Source: Thoreauomyces humboldtii
Taxonomy: Eukaryota; Chytridiomycota; Chytridiomycetes; Spizellomycetales; Powellomycetaceae
DNA: 62,513 nucleotides
Reading direction: 5' to 3'
Assembly: GCA_027596035.1 (NCBI GenBank)
Contig: JADGJA010000037.1
Span: 1 to 62,513 of the forward strand
Shown: positions 35,941 to 47,525 of the stretch, one piece after another
Numbering within the stretch: the stretch's first letter is position 1
Layout: the number at the start of each line of letters is the position of its first letter
The notes under the pieces: generated by a model
Database searches by the model: none
Seen by the model: the letters and a program-made list of their open reading frames with translations, nothing else
Told to the model about the DNA's origin: nothing
Program-made: the position numbers and the translations under genes

Positions 35941-36660
35941 GGCTGTGTAGTCTGCTGGGGGCGTCCCCTTTAGCGCGAAGAACTCGAGTGCGCGTGGATG
36001 ACGAAGGACACCGAGAGAAGAGGCGTGCCAAACGTTTCGACTGTAGATAGTATATCACTTGACGAACAGGCGCTTGCCACTACGACTGCGAGAGGAACCT
36101 TGGAGACGCGACGCCCCCCTCAGGTGGCCCGACTCGGCTTCCGTGCAGTGATGAGGCTGCACGACTCTGCGGACGCGCTGGTCCGCTCGGAGGCCGGTCG
36201 AAGAACGAGCGGAAGCAAGCACTAACGGTCAGCGGAACGCCTGAAGTATAACCACGGAGAGAGTACAGCTGGCCCTGGTTGGATCGCTGAGTTTGTACTG
36301 CAACGCGAAGTGCTCGTCGGTTGATCTCTACTTTGCACACTGTGGCTCACAATTGGGTCGCGCGCAAAGAGGGAGAGAAGGGAGGGAAGTGCCAAAAACG
36401 TGTCCGATGGTGCGGACAGGAGGAGGAAAGAGTGTCCGAAGCGAGTCCGAACACTACGGAGGGGAGGGTTAGGGTTTTTCCTGCTCTTCCTTTTGGCTCC
36501 TTCTTTCGGCACTTGGTTCCTCACAACAGCTACAGCTCCATGCGCTTCGCACAATCTGTACTGCACTGCCGACCTGATATAGCCAAACGACCTCCGTCCA
36601 ACTCTATAACTTCTCAACGACAAACCACCCACTCGCACGCCACAAACATATAACGCATCA
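35941..36660. promoter_or_regulatory. Bidirectional promoter between CDT1 and bS6m
   Basis: Both neighbours are transcribed away from this 720-nt region. Competing open frames on each strand (35998-36225 plus, 36222-36638 minus) have Arg/Ser-biased composition and no domain. A single GGGTTAGGG is present near 36464, which is not a telomere array. Confidence 0.45.
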
Positions 36661-37280
36661 TGCCGCTTTACGAAGTCGTCTGCATAGCTCGAGCCGCCGC
36701 GGTACTGCTTAGGAATCTAGAGATCCTTAACCGTGGAACCCTTCACTGACCATAAAATTACTCTAGCGAACACAAGTGGTGCTACCACACCGAGGCGTAA
36801 CCCAACTAGGCGGTCTATTCTCCTCGCAACCCTCCTCTTCCGCTGACTCACTTCCAGGGGCACTCCCAACAGCCACTCCCACTCCACCACCACTCGACGC
36901 GACACGAGCTCTGATGAAGCAGACCGCGCTACAGATATTGGATTCACAGGGCGTCGTGCAGAAGTTTGAGATCCTGAAGGCAAACGCCGAGCTTCCCTAT
37001 CGCATGAAGAGGCACCAGGAGATCTTCAGTCAGGGAGAGTACGTCCAAACGTCCTGGGGGAACATGCAGCAGACGCATCCGAAGCTATCATTTACGCCTG
37101 CGCTTTTTCCCTTCTTCTCGCAGCTACTGGTCCATGCTCTTTGTTTCGTCTGCCGATACCATGCGCACCATGTCCAAAGCCCTCGACTTCGACGAGCGGG
37201 TGATACGGCATACCGTCATCAAGGTCGGCGAAAAGCTCTCAGATATCACCGGTTACACTCTTCCAGAGAACCTCGTATGA
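36661..37280 (+). CDS. MRP17: Mitochondrial small-subunit ribosomal protein bS6m
   Basis: The start at 36661 gives MPLYEVVCIAR, the family's N-terminal strand. After an intron, the second exon encodes ATRALMKQTALQILDSQGVV then QKFEILKANAELPYRMKRHQ and EIFSQGD. A GTACGT...CTCGCAG intron joins in phase to YWSMLFVSSADTMRTMSKAL, then DFDERVIRHTVIKVGEKLSD. These match bS6m (yeast Mrp17). The protein binds rRNA in the mitoribosome small subunit. The exact end of exon 1 is not certain: GCG|GTACTG fits as a donor but does not match the acceptor phase perfectly. Convergent with the mitochondrial MetRS gene. Confidence 0.88.
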
Positions 37281-37410
37281 GACACGGCGGACAGGGAAGC
37301 TCAGATTCGGGAGGGAGGGGAAAGCACTTCTTGCAATGCGCAAAATAGAAAACATATAGCATCCGACATGGATGATAGTCTGCCATGATATTGTCGATCC
37401 ATGATCCATG

Positions 37411-39652
37411 TCAAAGCTTGGGAAACAAGGGCTGCTGGGCGGCCACCCGCGGGGGGTCCCTTCCTTGTTTCTTGTCCATCCACCGGGCCCCTGCCCTGGC
37501 ATTGGCGAACGCACGCTCTCCATCCTCGACACATATCCCATCGAGCAACTTGCCCATGGCGACAGGCATGATGGACTGCAGGAGGATGCCCGAGACGCGG
37601 ACCGTCTCGAGGACGTAATAGAGAATCGTCCGCATGCGTTCCTCGCTTCCGGGTTCGCTTACAAGCTTCCAGGGCTGGCAATCGTTCCAGTATCTGTTGG
37701 CCTCGGCAACGCAGTCGAAGATGACTTCCAATCCCCGCGGGAAATCGACCGATTCGAAGTGAGAGGCGACGAGGGCTGTTTGGAATGGTTAGCCAGGACA
37801 GTACTACATTGTGCCGGATGTCGATAAGTAGGACATACCGGGGAGCTCTTTGAGTTTGGTATCGAGAGCGGTTTCCGCCGCCGTAAGCGGTCCTGGGGCA
37901 AGCGGGATCGTCATCGATCGATTCACTTTGGGTACAGAACAACGCATCACGAGGTTGCCAAGTTGCCCGGCTAGATCCTTCTTGTATCGAGCATCCAAGG
38001 TTTTTTCAGAAAACTCTGAAGACAGGAAGCGGACGTTCAATTGTGAGACGATTGAACATAGGAATATGGCACATTGCTACCCGAATCCTGTCCGATGCCG
38101 CCATCTCGCATCAGAAAGTATCGTACAGGGTCCACGCCCCATGTAGTTAGGAGCTTTCCAGGGTCCACGACGTTCCCCCGACTCTTCGACATTTTCTCCC
38201 TTCCCATCAGCCAGTGCGAATGGGATACGATTCTTCGTGGTGGCGGAAGGTCCACCGCCATGAGGAAAGCCGGCCAGTAGATTGCGTGAAACTTCAGAAT
38301 GTCCTTTCCAACTATATGCCAGTGTGCGGGCCAAGCGTTACGCAGGTCCGGAGCGCTGTGGTCCCAAGGGTAGCCCAGGACGGTGAGATAGTTTGCGAGG
38401 GCGTCAAGCCAGACGTATATAACATGATCCGGATCGTCGGGTACTGAGATGCCCCACTGGAGGCGGCTTCGAAGACGAGAAACCGACAGGTCCCCTAGAG
38501 GTTCTGTGGACCGAAGAGCACTCATAACTTCATTGTACTGAGTTCTTGGAATGATAGCTACGCGTAACCGAAGGTCAGAATTCAAGGATGTCGCGAGTGC
38601 AGACGTAAGGGCCACCTAACCATCCGGATTGTCGGTCAACCAGTTGCAGAGCCTTGTCTGGAATGCGCTTAAACGGAACTTGTAGTTTTCTTCAGCTGTC
38701 CACACGACCGTTTGACCTGTTTCCTTCGAAATCTGGAGAACAGTAGAGCATGTCAATCACAGTGATCCAGAACATCCGCATTCGCACACTGACCATGATC
38801 TTCCCTCCAGCTTGATTGCGACTTTCTTCGACCTGAGTCGTCGGATAAAAGGTCTCATCCGAAACCGCATACCATCCTTCGTGTGTGCCTTTATACAAGT
38901 AGCCTCGATCTTGCAACGCTTTCTGGACAGGTGCAAGCTTAGTTACGTTGGTTGACTGAGATCCAGCTGCTATACTCACCCATAGAAACTGGACAGCCCG
39001 CTTATGCCGTGGTTCGGTGGTTCTTATAAAATCTGTATACGAGATGTTTGCTGCCGCAAAGAGGTCCTGTTCCGCGCAACCGAGCCAAAAATGAGAATCG
39101 ATGCCCTTCAGAATTCAACGCAGCTAGAACACTCCACCTCGAAACGCCTCGATACTGAATCACAAAACGCCCGAGGCTCCATACGCTGCCGTGTGGCGGC
39201 CTCTTGTATCTGCTCACAACCTGTCAGCCTCCACCATTTGAATGACCTGTCATTAGTTTTCCCCCACCTTTTGTCCGTGCTCGTCGGTCCCTGTGCTAAA
39301 CACAGTTTGATGACCCCTTAAGTCATACCACCGTTTCAGAGCATCCGCCAGAATTGCAGAGTATAGATGCCCAATATGTGGTTCTAGAGCAGATCCGAGC
39401 AGTGTTAGCATGGGCAAGGATTAGCTTTGTAAGCATCAAACTTCCAAAGGAACACACACGAGCATTCGCGTAAAAGATTGGTGTCGTTATAAGCAGTGGG
39501 GGGACAGTGGAGGTATTCGGCTTCCGCACCGTAAAAGATTGCACGAACGACCTGCAAGAGCCACGTGTACGGAAGAGAGTCCTGGAATTGCTGGTTGCCA
39601 AAGTACTGAAGCTCGTCCTGGGAATCGAGGCAGCCCAGACCATGGTGCTCAA
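37411..39652 (-). CDS. MSM1: Mitochondrial methionyl-tRNA synthetase
   Basis: Minus-strand, multi-exon. The N-terminus ([20 protein letters not shown]) is basic and Ser-rich, a mitochondrial presequence, and precedes [14 protein letters not shown]. The next exon carries the HIGH motif as [20 protein letters not shown], then [16 protein letters not shown]. Central exons give [20 protein letters not shown] and [20 protein letters not shown]. The KMSKS loop is intact: [20 protein letters not shown], followed by [20 protein letters not shown]. The anticodon-binding helical domain ([14 protein letters not shown]) ends at 37411. The enzyme charges mitochondrial tRNA-Met. It lacks the four-Cys zinc knuckle of cytosolic forms in the parts I can read, as in the mitochondrial class. 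Confidence 0.93.
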
Positions 39653-39896
39653 TACAGCTGTAGCACTTTCCTCGTCAGCCTCCCGATCATGCAGTACTAT
39701 AACTATCAGTCATTACGTTGTTTTGGGAAAGTGATATTGACGACGGAGTCGCGCAGGTGATCTAAAGATTCCGTTGGTGACGAAACAAAAATATTTTTGG
39801 CGCTCACTCCAGCGCTGCGGGACCTGGGTTCTCTGCATTCCTACCAGACCAGGTACCAACATCGCAGCAACCTCACATTTGAAAAGCTGCAACAGT

Positions 39897-41006
39897 ATGT
39901 CACACGCACTCGTCTACGGAGGAGGAGGAGCGCTTGGTCGTGCTATCGTCGGCCATCTTCGAAAGTCGAACTGGGTGAGTCCTTGAACCTTATTCGCTTC
40001 TGTCGCACACCCGTTGATCTTCGTATCAGAAAGTGACTTCCGTCGACTTCACCTCTAACAACGACGCCACGAACAACGTGGTATTGAACATGAACGCCTC
40101 AACCGCCTCATTGGAGACAACCGGACGTGACGTCGAGGCCCAAGTCGCGAAAGTTCTTGGGTCGGAAAGCGGAAAGCTGGGAGTGGTCGTGAACGCGGCT
40201 GGGGGCTGGGCAGGAGGAAACCTCGCCGACGATGCCTTCTACAGCAACGTATCGCTCATGATTTCGCAAAGCGTCAACAGCAGCGTCATCTCGGCGCGAC
40301 TCGCTTCTAAGCATTTGAAAGAGTGCGTTCGGAAAACCTTTCGAGCTTTCGGGACGTGTTGATGTATTGAACATTCGTTGGATAGGAATGGGCTTCTGAC
40401 CTTTATTGGCGCAGCTGCTGCGGTTGAGGGGACTCCCGGAATGGTAAGCCGCGAGCAAAATCATTGAAGCGGTCTGGACACTCTCGTGAGATTACACAGC
40501 ATTAAATACAAAATGCCTCTGGATAGATTGCCTATGGTGCCGCTAAGGCCGCTGTCCATCAGCTTACAAAATCCGTCGCAGCGAAGGGTAGTGGACTGCC
40601 CTCCGGAGCTCGTGCAGTAGCGTAAGTCCTTTAACAGCCCTGAGATAGGGCAGACGGGAACTCATCTGACTCGCTTTGTGATTTTCTTCGCTTAGTATCC
40701 TGCCGTAAGCCATGCGAAAAATACCTTTTCGAGCCGTTCAGGTCTAATCTGCGGCGTGCAGGATCACCTTAGATACCCCAATGAACCGGAAGTTTATGCC
40801 AGATGCGGATCACTCCTCTTGGACTCCACTTGAAACCATCGCCAAGTATGAGTTGAAGTATCTGCGCGGGAGCTTGAAGCACAGCTTACCTGTCCCTCGC
40901 ATCTAGGAAAATCCAGGATTGGGCTGGTGGCGAGGCGGTTTCAAACGGCAGCCTTTATGAGGTCGCGACCAGGAACGGAGAGACCACTTGGGTTCGCCGC
41001 GCTTGA
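39897..41006 (+). CDS. QDPR: Dihydropteridine reductase (QDPR)
   Basis: An SDR-family protein split by several short introns; exon 1 is 39897-39974 and ends in phase 0. It begins [20 protein letters not shown], the NAD(H)-binding Gly-rich turn. It continues [55 protein letters not shown], then the catalytic [15 protein letters not shown] (Tyr-x3-Lys). The hallmark [20 protein letters not shown] and a C-terminal block ending [11 protein letters not shown] follow. Each block aligns with animal QDPR. The enzyme regenerates tetrahydrobiopterin from quinonoid dihydrobiopterin. It is not typical of Dikarya, so its presence is informative. Confidence 0.95.
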
Positions 41007-41369
41007 TTGCCTGGTAGCGTGCTTCTCTTACATGAAGTTAACCCGTAGGAGGGTTATCAGCAAAGTCAACCTCTTCTCCTAGTCTCCTGTACTAACCGCG
41101 ACGTATAGCTACGAGGCGTTTTATGCTTCCCTCCCGCTTAGTCTGTGTTGTCGGCTGTTTTGCTCGGCAATTGAAGTCATACACTTTCTTTTCCCAAAAT
41201 TACAAGATCCCGCTTCTCGGACTCTGCTTCCAAGATTTCGCGGCGGTTCTGACAAAGCAAAGGCTTACCGCACCCAGACGCACCCAGATCCCCATTACGC
41301 TATTCCTCGCCCGATTTCCGTGAAGCTTCATCGGGTACTGCGCCTCTCTGGGGCGTAGCATAGGATCTC
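41007..41369. other. Intergenic, no firm gene
   Basis: A 66-codon frame (41123-41323) has a hydrophobic start but no further support. Nothing else is seen. Confidence 0.4.
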
Positions 41370-42091
41370 TTGACAATGCTGGTCATTGTTTCCTGGGATA
41401 CCATGGGGTCTGATCAACCTCGCGGGATTCCACTCACCAAGGGGAGGGCGGTCCTGCTCTCCGACCAGGACGGTTCGGCTTACAAACCCGCACTCTTCGG
41501 GGTCTTTCTTCTTTGGTTCAGCGCCGTCGCCGTCGCCGTCTTCTCGGCAAGCCGTCGGTCTCGAACACCTCTCCCAGACACCTCTCCCAGACGGAAAACC
41601 AGGGGGCTGTCGATTGCCATGCAGCAATCGCACGCCGCCTCGACAAGGCCCTCGATAATGCAGGAGCATCGCCTTCCTGGATTCCTGGGGTGCAGCATGA
41701 AGCCCTTCGTCGATATCAGCAAATTGAATCGAACTTACGGGCTCACACGTAAGTCGATTGAATCACACCAGCAATTCTTTTGACCGCTTCGGCACGACTT
41801 CTGCGTTGCATAGGAAACCCCATTCCAAGTCCCGTCCAGCACAGCAGTCGCCTCCGCCCGCAGTTCAAGGTGCGAAAGCAGCAACGGAACAGCTCATGAT
41901 CGAAAGCAATTCCCAAGTTCGGAGGAATCGCTATCACGCAGCTAGTTCGCGCAAGCGTCGAAGGTGTATCAGCATCGAGAATGTTCGACCGAGATCTTTA
42001 CGATCCGGAGAACGCTGATTTCAGTGCCCAGCAAGAAAATGGTCATCGATATGCTCGGAACAGGCTGGCAACTTCGTACACATGGCGCTGA
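41370..42091 (+). CDS. Unrecognised membrane-anchored protein
   Basis: The first exon encodes an N-terminal polar segment and one hydrophobic helix (YKPALFGVFLLWFSAVAVAV), then a basic Ser-rich stretch (SASRRSRTPLP). A GTAAGT...TAG intron (starting about 41749) and a second (CAAG|GTGCGA...CCCAAG) join in phase to FGGIAITQLVRASVEGVSAS and RMFDRDLYDPENADFSAQQE. It ends LATSYTWR at 42091. The start could be a later Met (for example the Met before GSDQPRG). No family is recognised. The matching phases and the well-formed C-terminal exon support a real gene. Confidence 0.5.
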
Positions 42092-42325
42092 TTGCTGGCG
42101 ATTCGTTGGTCTAAATTGGCAGCCGGAGATCAGAGCGAGCAACCAGGGCGGGCAGATAGACAGAAAAATGAGACGAAGCGAAAGGCCTGATGAGTGCCAG
42201 AAGGTAGTTCCACTTCCGACAATCCGCCAGAGGTTATAGAGGAGTCCGGACCTAACAGGCTCTGAAGTTCCTTGACAGATTGAGCAAAGTTTGTACAAAT
42301 CTATATTACAAAAAGACAATTTCCC

Positions 42326-44138
42326 CTATGCTTTGGTAGTAGAGCCGCTCGAATTGAAGCGCACCAAGCGAGCATTGATGACCTGAAGGTCGAGCTGCAG
42401 AAAGCCGCTGCTAGAGTCACCGTGGGAAGCCGATGGCGAAGGGATCGTGGCTACAAGGGAGAGCTTCGGCCCGCCGCCTGAAGCAGCCTCCTGCGTCGAC
42501 GTATGCACGTCTTGTTCGCGGAAAGGCAATAGGTGGATGGAATCGGTGAGCGCGATATGCGGCACGGCTGGCACAGAAGGCAGATGAGACTGCCTCCCAG
42601 GAAGTGGGTGGTCGTGTATGGCATGGTCACCGAGACCTCCAGAACTTGCGGGCTCAAGCACAATAGCAGGTGTCATGCTCGGGCCAAAGATTGCCTGAAG
42701 CTGGCTCAAGTGATCGGAATGCGATACCCCCCTTTGCACGTGATCGGCAAGCGTGGCCAGCATGTCTCCGAATCGAACATCTAACGGAATTGACAGAAGG
42801 CTTTCGATCTCAAACGCCGCCGGAGACGTGACAGGAACCAGTCCAAATTCGTTCGAGGGGGTTGAGGCGGCAGGAAGATAAAGAATCTGGGGAGGTGCGT
42901 CGAGAAGTCTTGGACCAGCGTTGGTTTGGATCGCAGGATAATCAGAGTAGGCTTTCCCTGAGATATGTCCTCCCACGTGCGTTGTGGACGACATGAATCC
43001 GGGCAAAAAGATAAGGGCGAAAGAGAAAAAGACCGTCTGAAAAGCAAGGATGTTAAATTAAGTACTGATAGATCACGAGCGACAACCCTCAGCTGTCGTA
43101 CCATGAGAACTGTTCCAATCTGCTTTTTGTTGGGAAGGACGGGTGCTTCGAATGCAGCTGGCATCTCCAAAGCTCGCATCGGATACCCAGCCCCAAAGTC
43201 CGCCACCCGGCCGTATACATCAGGTAAACGTTGCCGAAGTGTGTTGTTTTCCACTTCCAGCAGGGTGACTGTGTGCTGCAGCTCAGCCACTTTCTTGCCC
43301 AACCTTGCATTCTCTGCAATCGCACGCTCATATTCAACCTCCAGATTCTCCAGCTGTGCGCGTTTCCGTTTACGAGATTCGAGCGCAGCGGCTCGATTCC
43401 GCATGAGTCGCTGCTCTTTTTTCTCAGCAGGAGTCAGGCTTGTGGTTTTCGTCAGCGCGGGGGTCGGTGGGGCGGCAGGTGCGAGGCGAGGAGGGACGAG
43501 AGGAGCCGTTTTGAGGGCTTCAGCTGCATGGAAAGCCTGTGCTTGCGCACTGATGGTCTGCTGCATCGGAGTGACCGTGGCTGCTTCAGCCAATGGTGGC
43601 GACGGTCGACCCTGGTGAACGACCGGCGGTTTCGTGGCTGGGGAACAATCGACGAAGTTCCACTGTGTCACGGATGAAGGGACCAGCCGCTTTCCAGGCA
43701 TATTAGACGTACGGGACTCCGCCGCGGGCAACGAGGTAGGAACAGGAAGAGGCGGAAAACTGTGCAGAGGCTTTGAGAGAACGGATCAGCGACGGCAGTT
43801 GAGTCACGAGGGCGAAGAATCAAAAGCCGTACCTCGTCAAAATCTAGCATCCACTGTGACGGCGGTGAGAGCGAGGTAGCCGCCGAGGAAGGTGATGAGA
43901 AGAAGTTGCGGCCGTTGGACGTGCCCTCTGGGCTCAGGGAGTACATTGGGTAAAGACTTTGAGTGTTCTGTACTTTCACTGGCTCATCCAAAGGCATCTG
44001 GCAGAGGTCCTGGAAGTCGGGTAGGTCTTGCAAAAGGTCTAACGAGGGGAATTCCAATAGGTCTTCATTGATGAAGGAGCGGAGTAGCTCGTCGGGGTCA
44101 TCGAAGGCCGCTTGCGGTGAGGGCGTGGCGACAGACAT
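42326..44138 (-). CDS. bZIP transcription factor with predicted transmembrane segment (ATF6/CREB3-like layout)
   Basis: Three exons on the minus strand. The start at 44138 gives an acidic, hydrophobic activation-like N-terminus (DPDELLRSFINEDLLEFPSL). The middle exon holds the basic region EQRLMRNRAAALESRKRKRA followed by a zipper (LENLEVEYERAIAENARL, then GKKVAELQHTVTLLEVENNT and LRQRL). About 40 residues on, after NKKQ, the exon 2-3 junction (VLM|TVF, phase 0) creates a continuous hydrophobic stretch: IGTVLMTVFFSFALIFLPGF. About 220 further residues follow, starting MSSTTHVGGHISG. A bZIP followed by one TM and a long C-terminal domain is the layout of ATF6 and CREB3 factors, which sit in the ER until proteolysis. 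The membrane role is inferred from sequence only. Confidence 0.85.
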
Positions 44139-45025
44139 GACAGAAGAAGGTCGGATTCGCAAAGGTGAAAGGCTCGTGGTGTTGCAAAGGATGTCAACGT
44201 CTCGACCTTATCCGACGCGATGATATACTTCTCAAGGACTGTCTGTGTGTGTGGGAATTACGTGCAGGAAGTCCAAGGAAGGAGCAAAGGACAGGGAAGG
44301 CAGGAGGAAAGGAGGCGAAGTCGCCGTTGTGTGTGAACGACAAGTGGCCACGTTGTTGCCCTCTCCTTTTTGAACGCGGAGGGGCACGGAGGGGGTCGGT
44401 CACTCCCGTTCCTAGGGACAGGCCTCCGGTATCGTCAGGTACCGGCCAAAGACTTCTCAGTCACAATCCGGTGCAGGGGCGAGCGGAACGACCCATAAGG
44501 CCGAGGATTCTGTGCCTCCTGCTCGGCTTCCACTCTTCACGAGAATTCCAGCACCAACAACCGCCTGAATGCGTCATAGAATCAAAGGTATCATAGAATG
44601 GGCCTCATGTTTGGCTTTGCATTCGATCGAAAAGCATCGAGCCCGACACCCGTCGAAAGAACATGGTTACCGGGATTGATCGCCTCGTAAAGTATGCCAC
44701 ATATCGCGGCTGCATGTACTGATTATTCCGAAGTGCAACTTTTCTCGCCCGGAGTCTTCTCAAGGTTCCGGAAGTCTTGGCTCAGAATGATCCACCCTGT
44801 AGCAGCGTGACATCAGCAACATGCGAGAAGCCAAACGGCGGAATTTCCATTGCACACAACTCACTGAGCAACGATACGGAAGTCATACTGCGATACCGGA
44901 ACATGAGCAGGTCGTTTGAAATTCAATGTGCGGGCGGATGATGGGGTGTAGGGCGTGTAGAAGACGTTTCCCGTCGTGCTTGTAAAGGGGGTAGTCGCTG
45001 CAAATGATTGGGGCGGAGCCGATAC
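44139..45025. other. Intergenic, bZIP upstream region
   Basis: About 890 nt with no convincing gene. A plus-strand frame (44165-44596) overlaps the likely 5' UTR of the bZIP gene. Long leader regions are common upstream of regulated bZIP genes, but no uORF is asserted. Confidence 0.4.
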
Positions 45026-45370
45026 CTAACGTGGACGGACTCCATCATCAGAGGTCTGTCCCCCCAGTTCAGATCGATGAATCCGCGACCGTACCTCGTC
45101 TCTCCTTCGCGAGATCTGGTATTTCGCTTTCATTTTTCGGTCGGTCGGTGGAGGAGCCGGTCTTTGAAGTCTGAATGCTCCTTGTGCCTGTATTTGCTGC
45201 TGCTGGTCCACAAGAAGCGCATCCGGCGTCGTCGCGAACGGGAAAGGTCGGTGGAAGGGCGCGTTGGTATCTGCATGACCTGACAAGTCGAAGCCTGGCT
45301 CTATATGTGTGATGGGCGAAGTATTCTTCAGCGTCGCATACAGATTGTTTGTATCTTGCGGGAAGACCAT
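45026..45370 (-). CDS. Small hypothetical protein
   Basis: An intronless 114-codon frame begins MVFPQDTNNLYATLKNTSPI. The body contains GFDLSGHADTNAPFHRPFPF then a Gln-rich run (DQQQQIQAQGAF) and a basic tail (DRKMKAKYQISRRRDEVRSR). An upstream in-frame Met at 45469 would add 33 Ser-rich residues. No domain is recognised. It lies divergent from the ZNG1 gene. Confidence is limited because nothing but codon coherence supports it. Confidence 0.4.
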   Translation of the reverse strand: MVFPQDTNNLYATLKNTSPITHIEPGFDLSGHADTNAPFHRPFPFATTPDALLVDQQQQIQAQGAFRLQRPAPPPTDRKMKAKYQISRRRDEVRSRIHRSELGGQTSDDGVRPR

Positions 45371-45546
45371 TATGAGAGTTGTTGTTGAGTTGGAGTGAGA
45401 AGATGGGTGGAAACCTTGAGAATCGAAGGGCGCGCGAGAAACGGGAGAGAAAGGTGACTGTGCCGCCAAGCAAAACGTATCTCATCTTCAGACGTCAGAC
45501 CCCTGCATAAAAACAACCTTTTTGTACTTGGCACACCAGATAAATC

Positions 45547-47106
45547 ATGAACGTTGAGGACAATGAGGCCATCCCTATTCTGATATCTTCCGAGCCCAAG
45601 GAGCAATCACCAACTTCTGACGCCAGTCCGGACCGCGACCTCCCGTAGGAACCTTTTTACTTTGATTTCAAAACCCCGCTTGCTCACCACCTGTTCTCCT
45701 TCAGTGATGGTCCACCTTCGCGCAAAGTCCCAGTTACGATCGTCACGGGGCATCTGGGTACAGCTAATGAATCTTGAAACCATGGACCCGGTCCTGTGCT
45801 CACTTTGCATGGTGTTTAACCAGGCAGCGGAAAGACGACTCTGATCACACGGCTTCTGAACGATCCTACACACAGGAAGCGGATAGCTGTCATTCTCAAT
45901 GAGTTCGGAGAGAGTGAGTGGCTGCATTCATGTTACAGTTGACGTTCCACCGCTTATGACGAAAGAATCCTCTTATAGGCTCTGGGATCGACAAGAGCTT
46001 GACCATGAACCAGGACGGCGAGATGGCGGAAGAGTGGCTCGAGCTGGAAAATGGTAAGTGCTCAGCGGGAACCATCGTCTCTTTTGGTTTTTTACTAAAC
46101 TATTGCGCTTACATCAGGTTGTCTATGCTGCTCTATCAAGTAAGGACGCACTACCGGTTCTTCTGTTTCTCTGCGGATTCATCACATCAGCTGACGCGCT
46201 TGGCGAACAGGGATGCTGGAGTGAAGGCAGTTGAGAATCTTATGAAAAAAAAGGGAAAGTTCGACTACATTGTCCTGGAGACCACCGGCTTGGCGGATCC
46301 GGGACCTATCGCCTCAATGTTCTGGTTGGACGACGAACTTCAGAGCGAGATTTACCTTGACGGAATCGTAACGGTGGTCGATGCGAAGTTCGGGCTCCAG
46401 CAATTGGAAGAAAAAAGAGACGACGGGACTGTGAATGAAGCAGTCAGGTGAGCTTATGCGGAAGCAAACTATGCTAGGCCTGTTACTCCAGCTGACGGAA
46501 ACCCTCCATACGTTTAGACAGATCGCACTGGCTGATCGGATTATTCTTAACAAAACGGACATCGTTCCAGAATCCCACTTAGCATTACTCGAGACGCAGA
46601 TCCGCATCATCAACTCGTCGGCTCCCCTCGTGCCCGCCGTCCGCTCGAACGTACCCATTGAAACCCTTTTGGATCTCCACTGCTTTGACAACATGTCTGC
46701 AGATCCCCTCTTTCTTCCGACCTCGTCTGAACCTTTGACAACCAATGAACCACCAACGAAATCGAAACACCTCGACGACTCCGTCCGCACCGTGGCGTTC
46801 GTTTGTCCGGGCGAAGTAGACCTCGCGCGCCTCGACGGATGGCTTCAAGCCATGCTCTGGGAGTCGTCCGTCGGAACACGGCATGTTGCCGGAATGGAGG
46901 TGCTGAGATTCAAGGCTCTGGTCTCGGTCCCTGAAAACGATAGCAAGCATGTAGTACAGGCCGTACGAGAGCTGTACGACACTCAGCAAGGAGCAAAGTG
47001 GGGAACAGGCGAGGAGAGACTCAATAAGGTGGTTGTGATAGGGAGGAAAGTGGACGGCGTGGATTTTCAAAGCTCTTTCCGGGAAACATGCATCGTGGAC
47101 GCGTAG
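45547..47106 (+). CDS. ZNG1: ZNG1/CobW (CBWD) zinc-chaperone GTPase
   Basis: The start at 45547 gives [20 protein letters not shown]. The P-loop is split by an intron: [25 protein letters not shown]. Then come [28 protein letters not shown], and the metal-binding CxCC motif [10 protein letters not shown], itself assembled across two introns. Switch and base-recognition motifs follow: [14 protein letters not shown] and ILNKTDIV (NKxD). The C-terminal CobW_C domain ([37 protein letters not shown]) ends [12 protein letters not shown]1 delivers zinc to methionine aminopeptidase MAP1. The usual N-terminal CPELVPI docking motif is not obvious here ([10 protein letters not shown] is the nearest match). 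Confidence 0.93.
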
Positions 47107-47525
47107 GCAATGCTTAGAGAGATTACCCGTAGCTTTGGTCAAGGCTTTTGGCCCAAAGGCGCGCAAAGCGCATCATTTGTAGACATGGCAAGAAGAGATC
47201 GGCTAAAAAATGATGGAAATGAGGGAACCGAGAAACCGAAAAGAAACGAGTACGGTAACCGGAGAGGGGAGTGCGCGTAAGAGTGCGCAGTGGTGGGTGG
47301 CAGGAAGGCAGGCAGCGGGGACGCTCAGCACCCCGTCGAGTAAGGATAATGGACGGTAACAAGACATTCACGGAAAGAAGGCCTCTTCCGTTTCACCGAC
47401 GTCCACCAGTATACGTGCTGAGTCCTGCAGCGGAAGCGCCGCCGGGTATTTCGTTGTGTTCTTCAGAATCGTCTTTCAATCGGTACAGCGTAATCTAAGC
47501 GGCCACGTCAGCAACTGACGAGAAC

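Noticed and set aside
36460..36475. GGGTTAGGG resembling a telomeric repeat
   Set aside because: Only a single unit with no array or nearby subtelomeric features, inside a divergent promoter.
42965..43618. 217-codon plus-strand frame
   Set aside because: Antisense shadow of the bZIP coding exon; Ser/Arg-rich translation without features.
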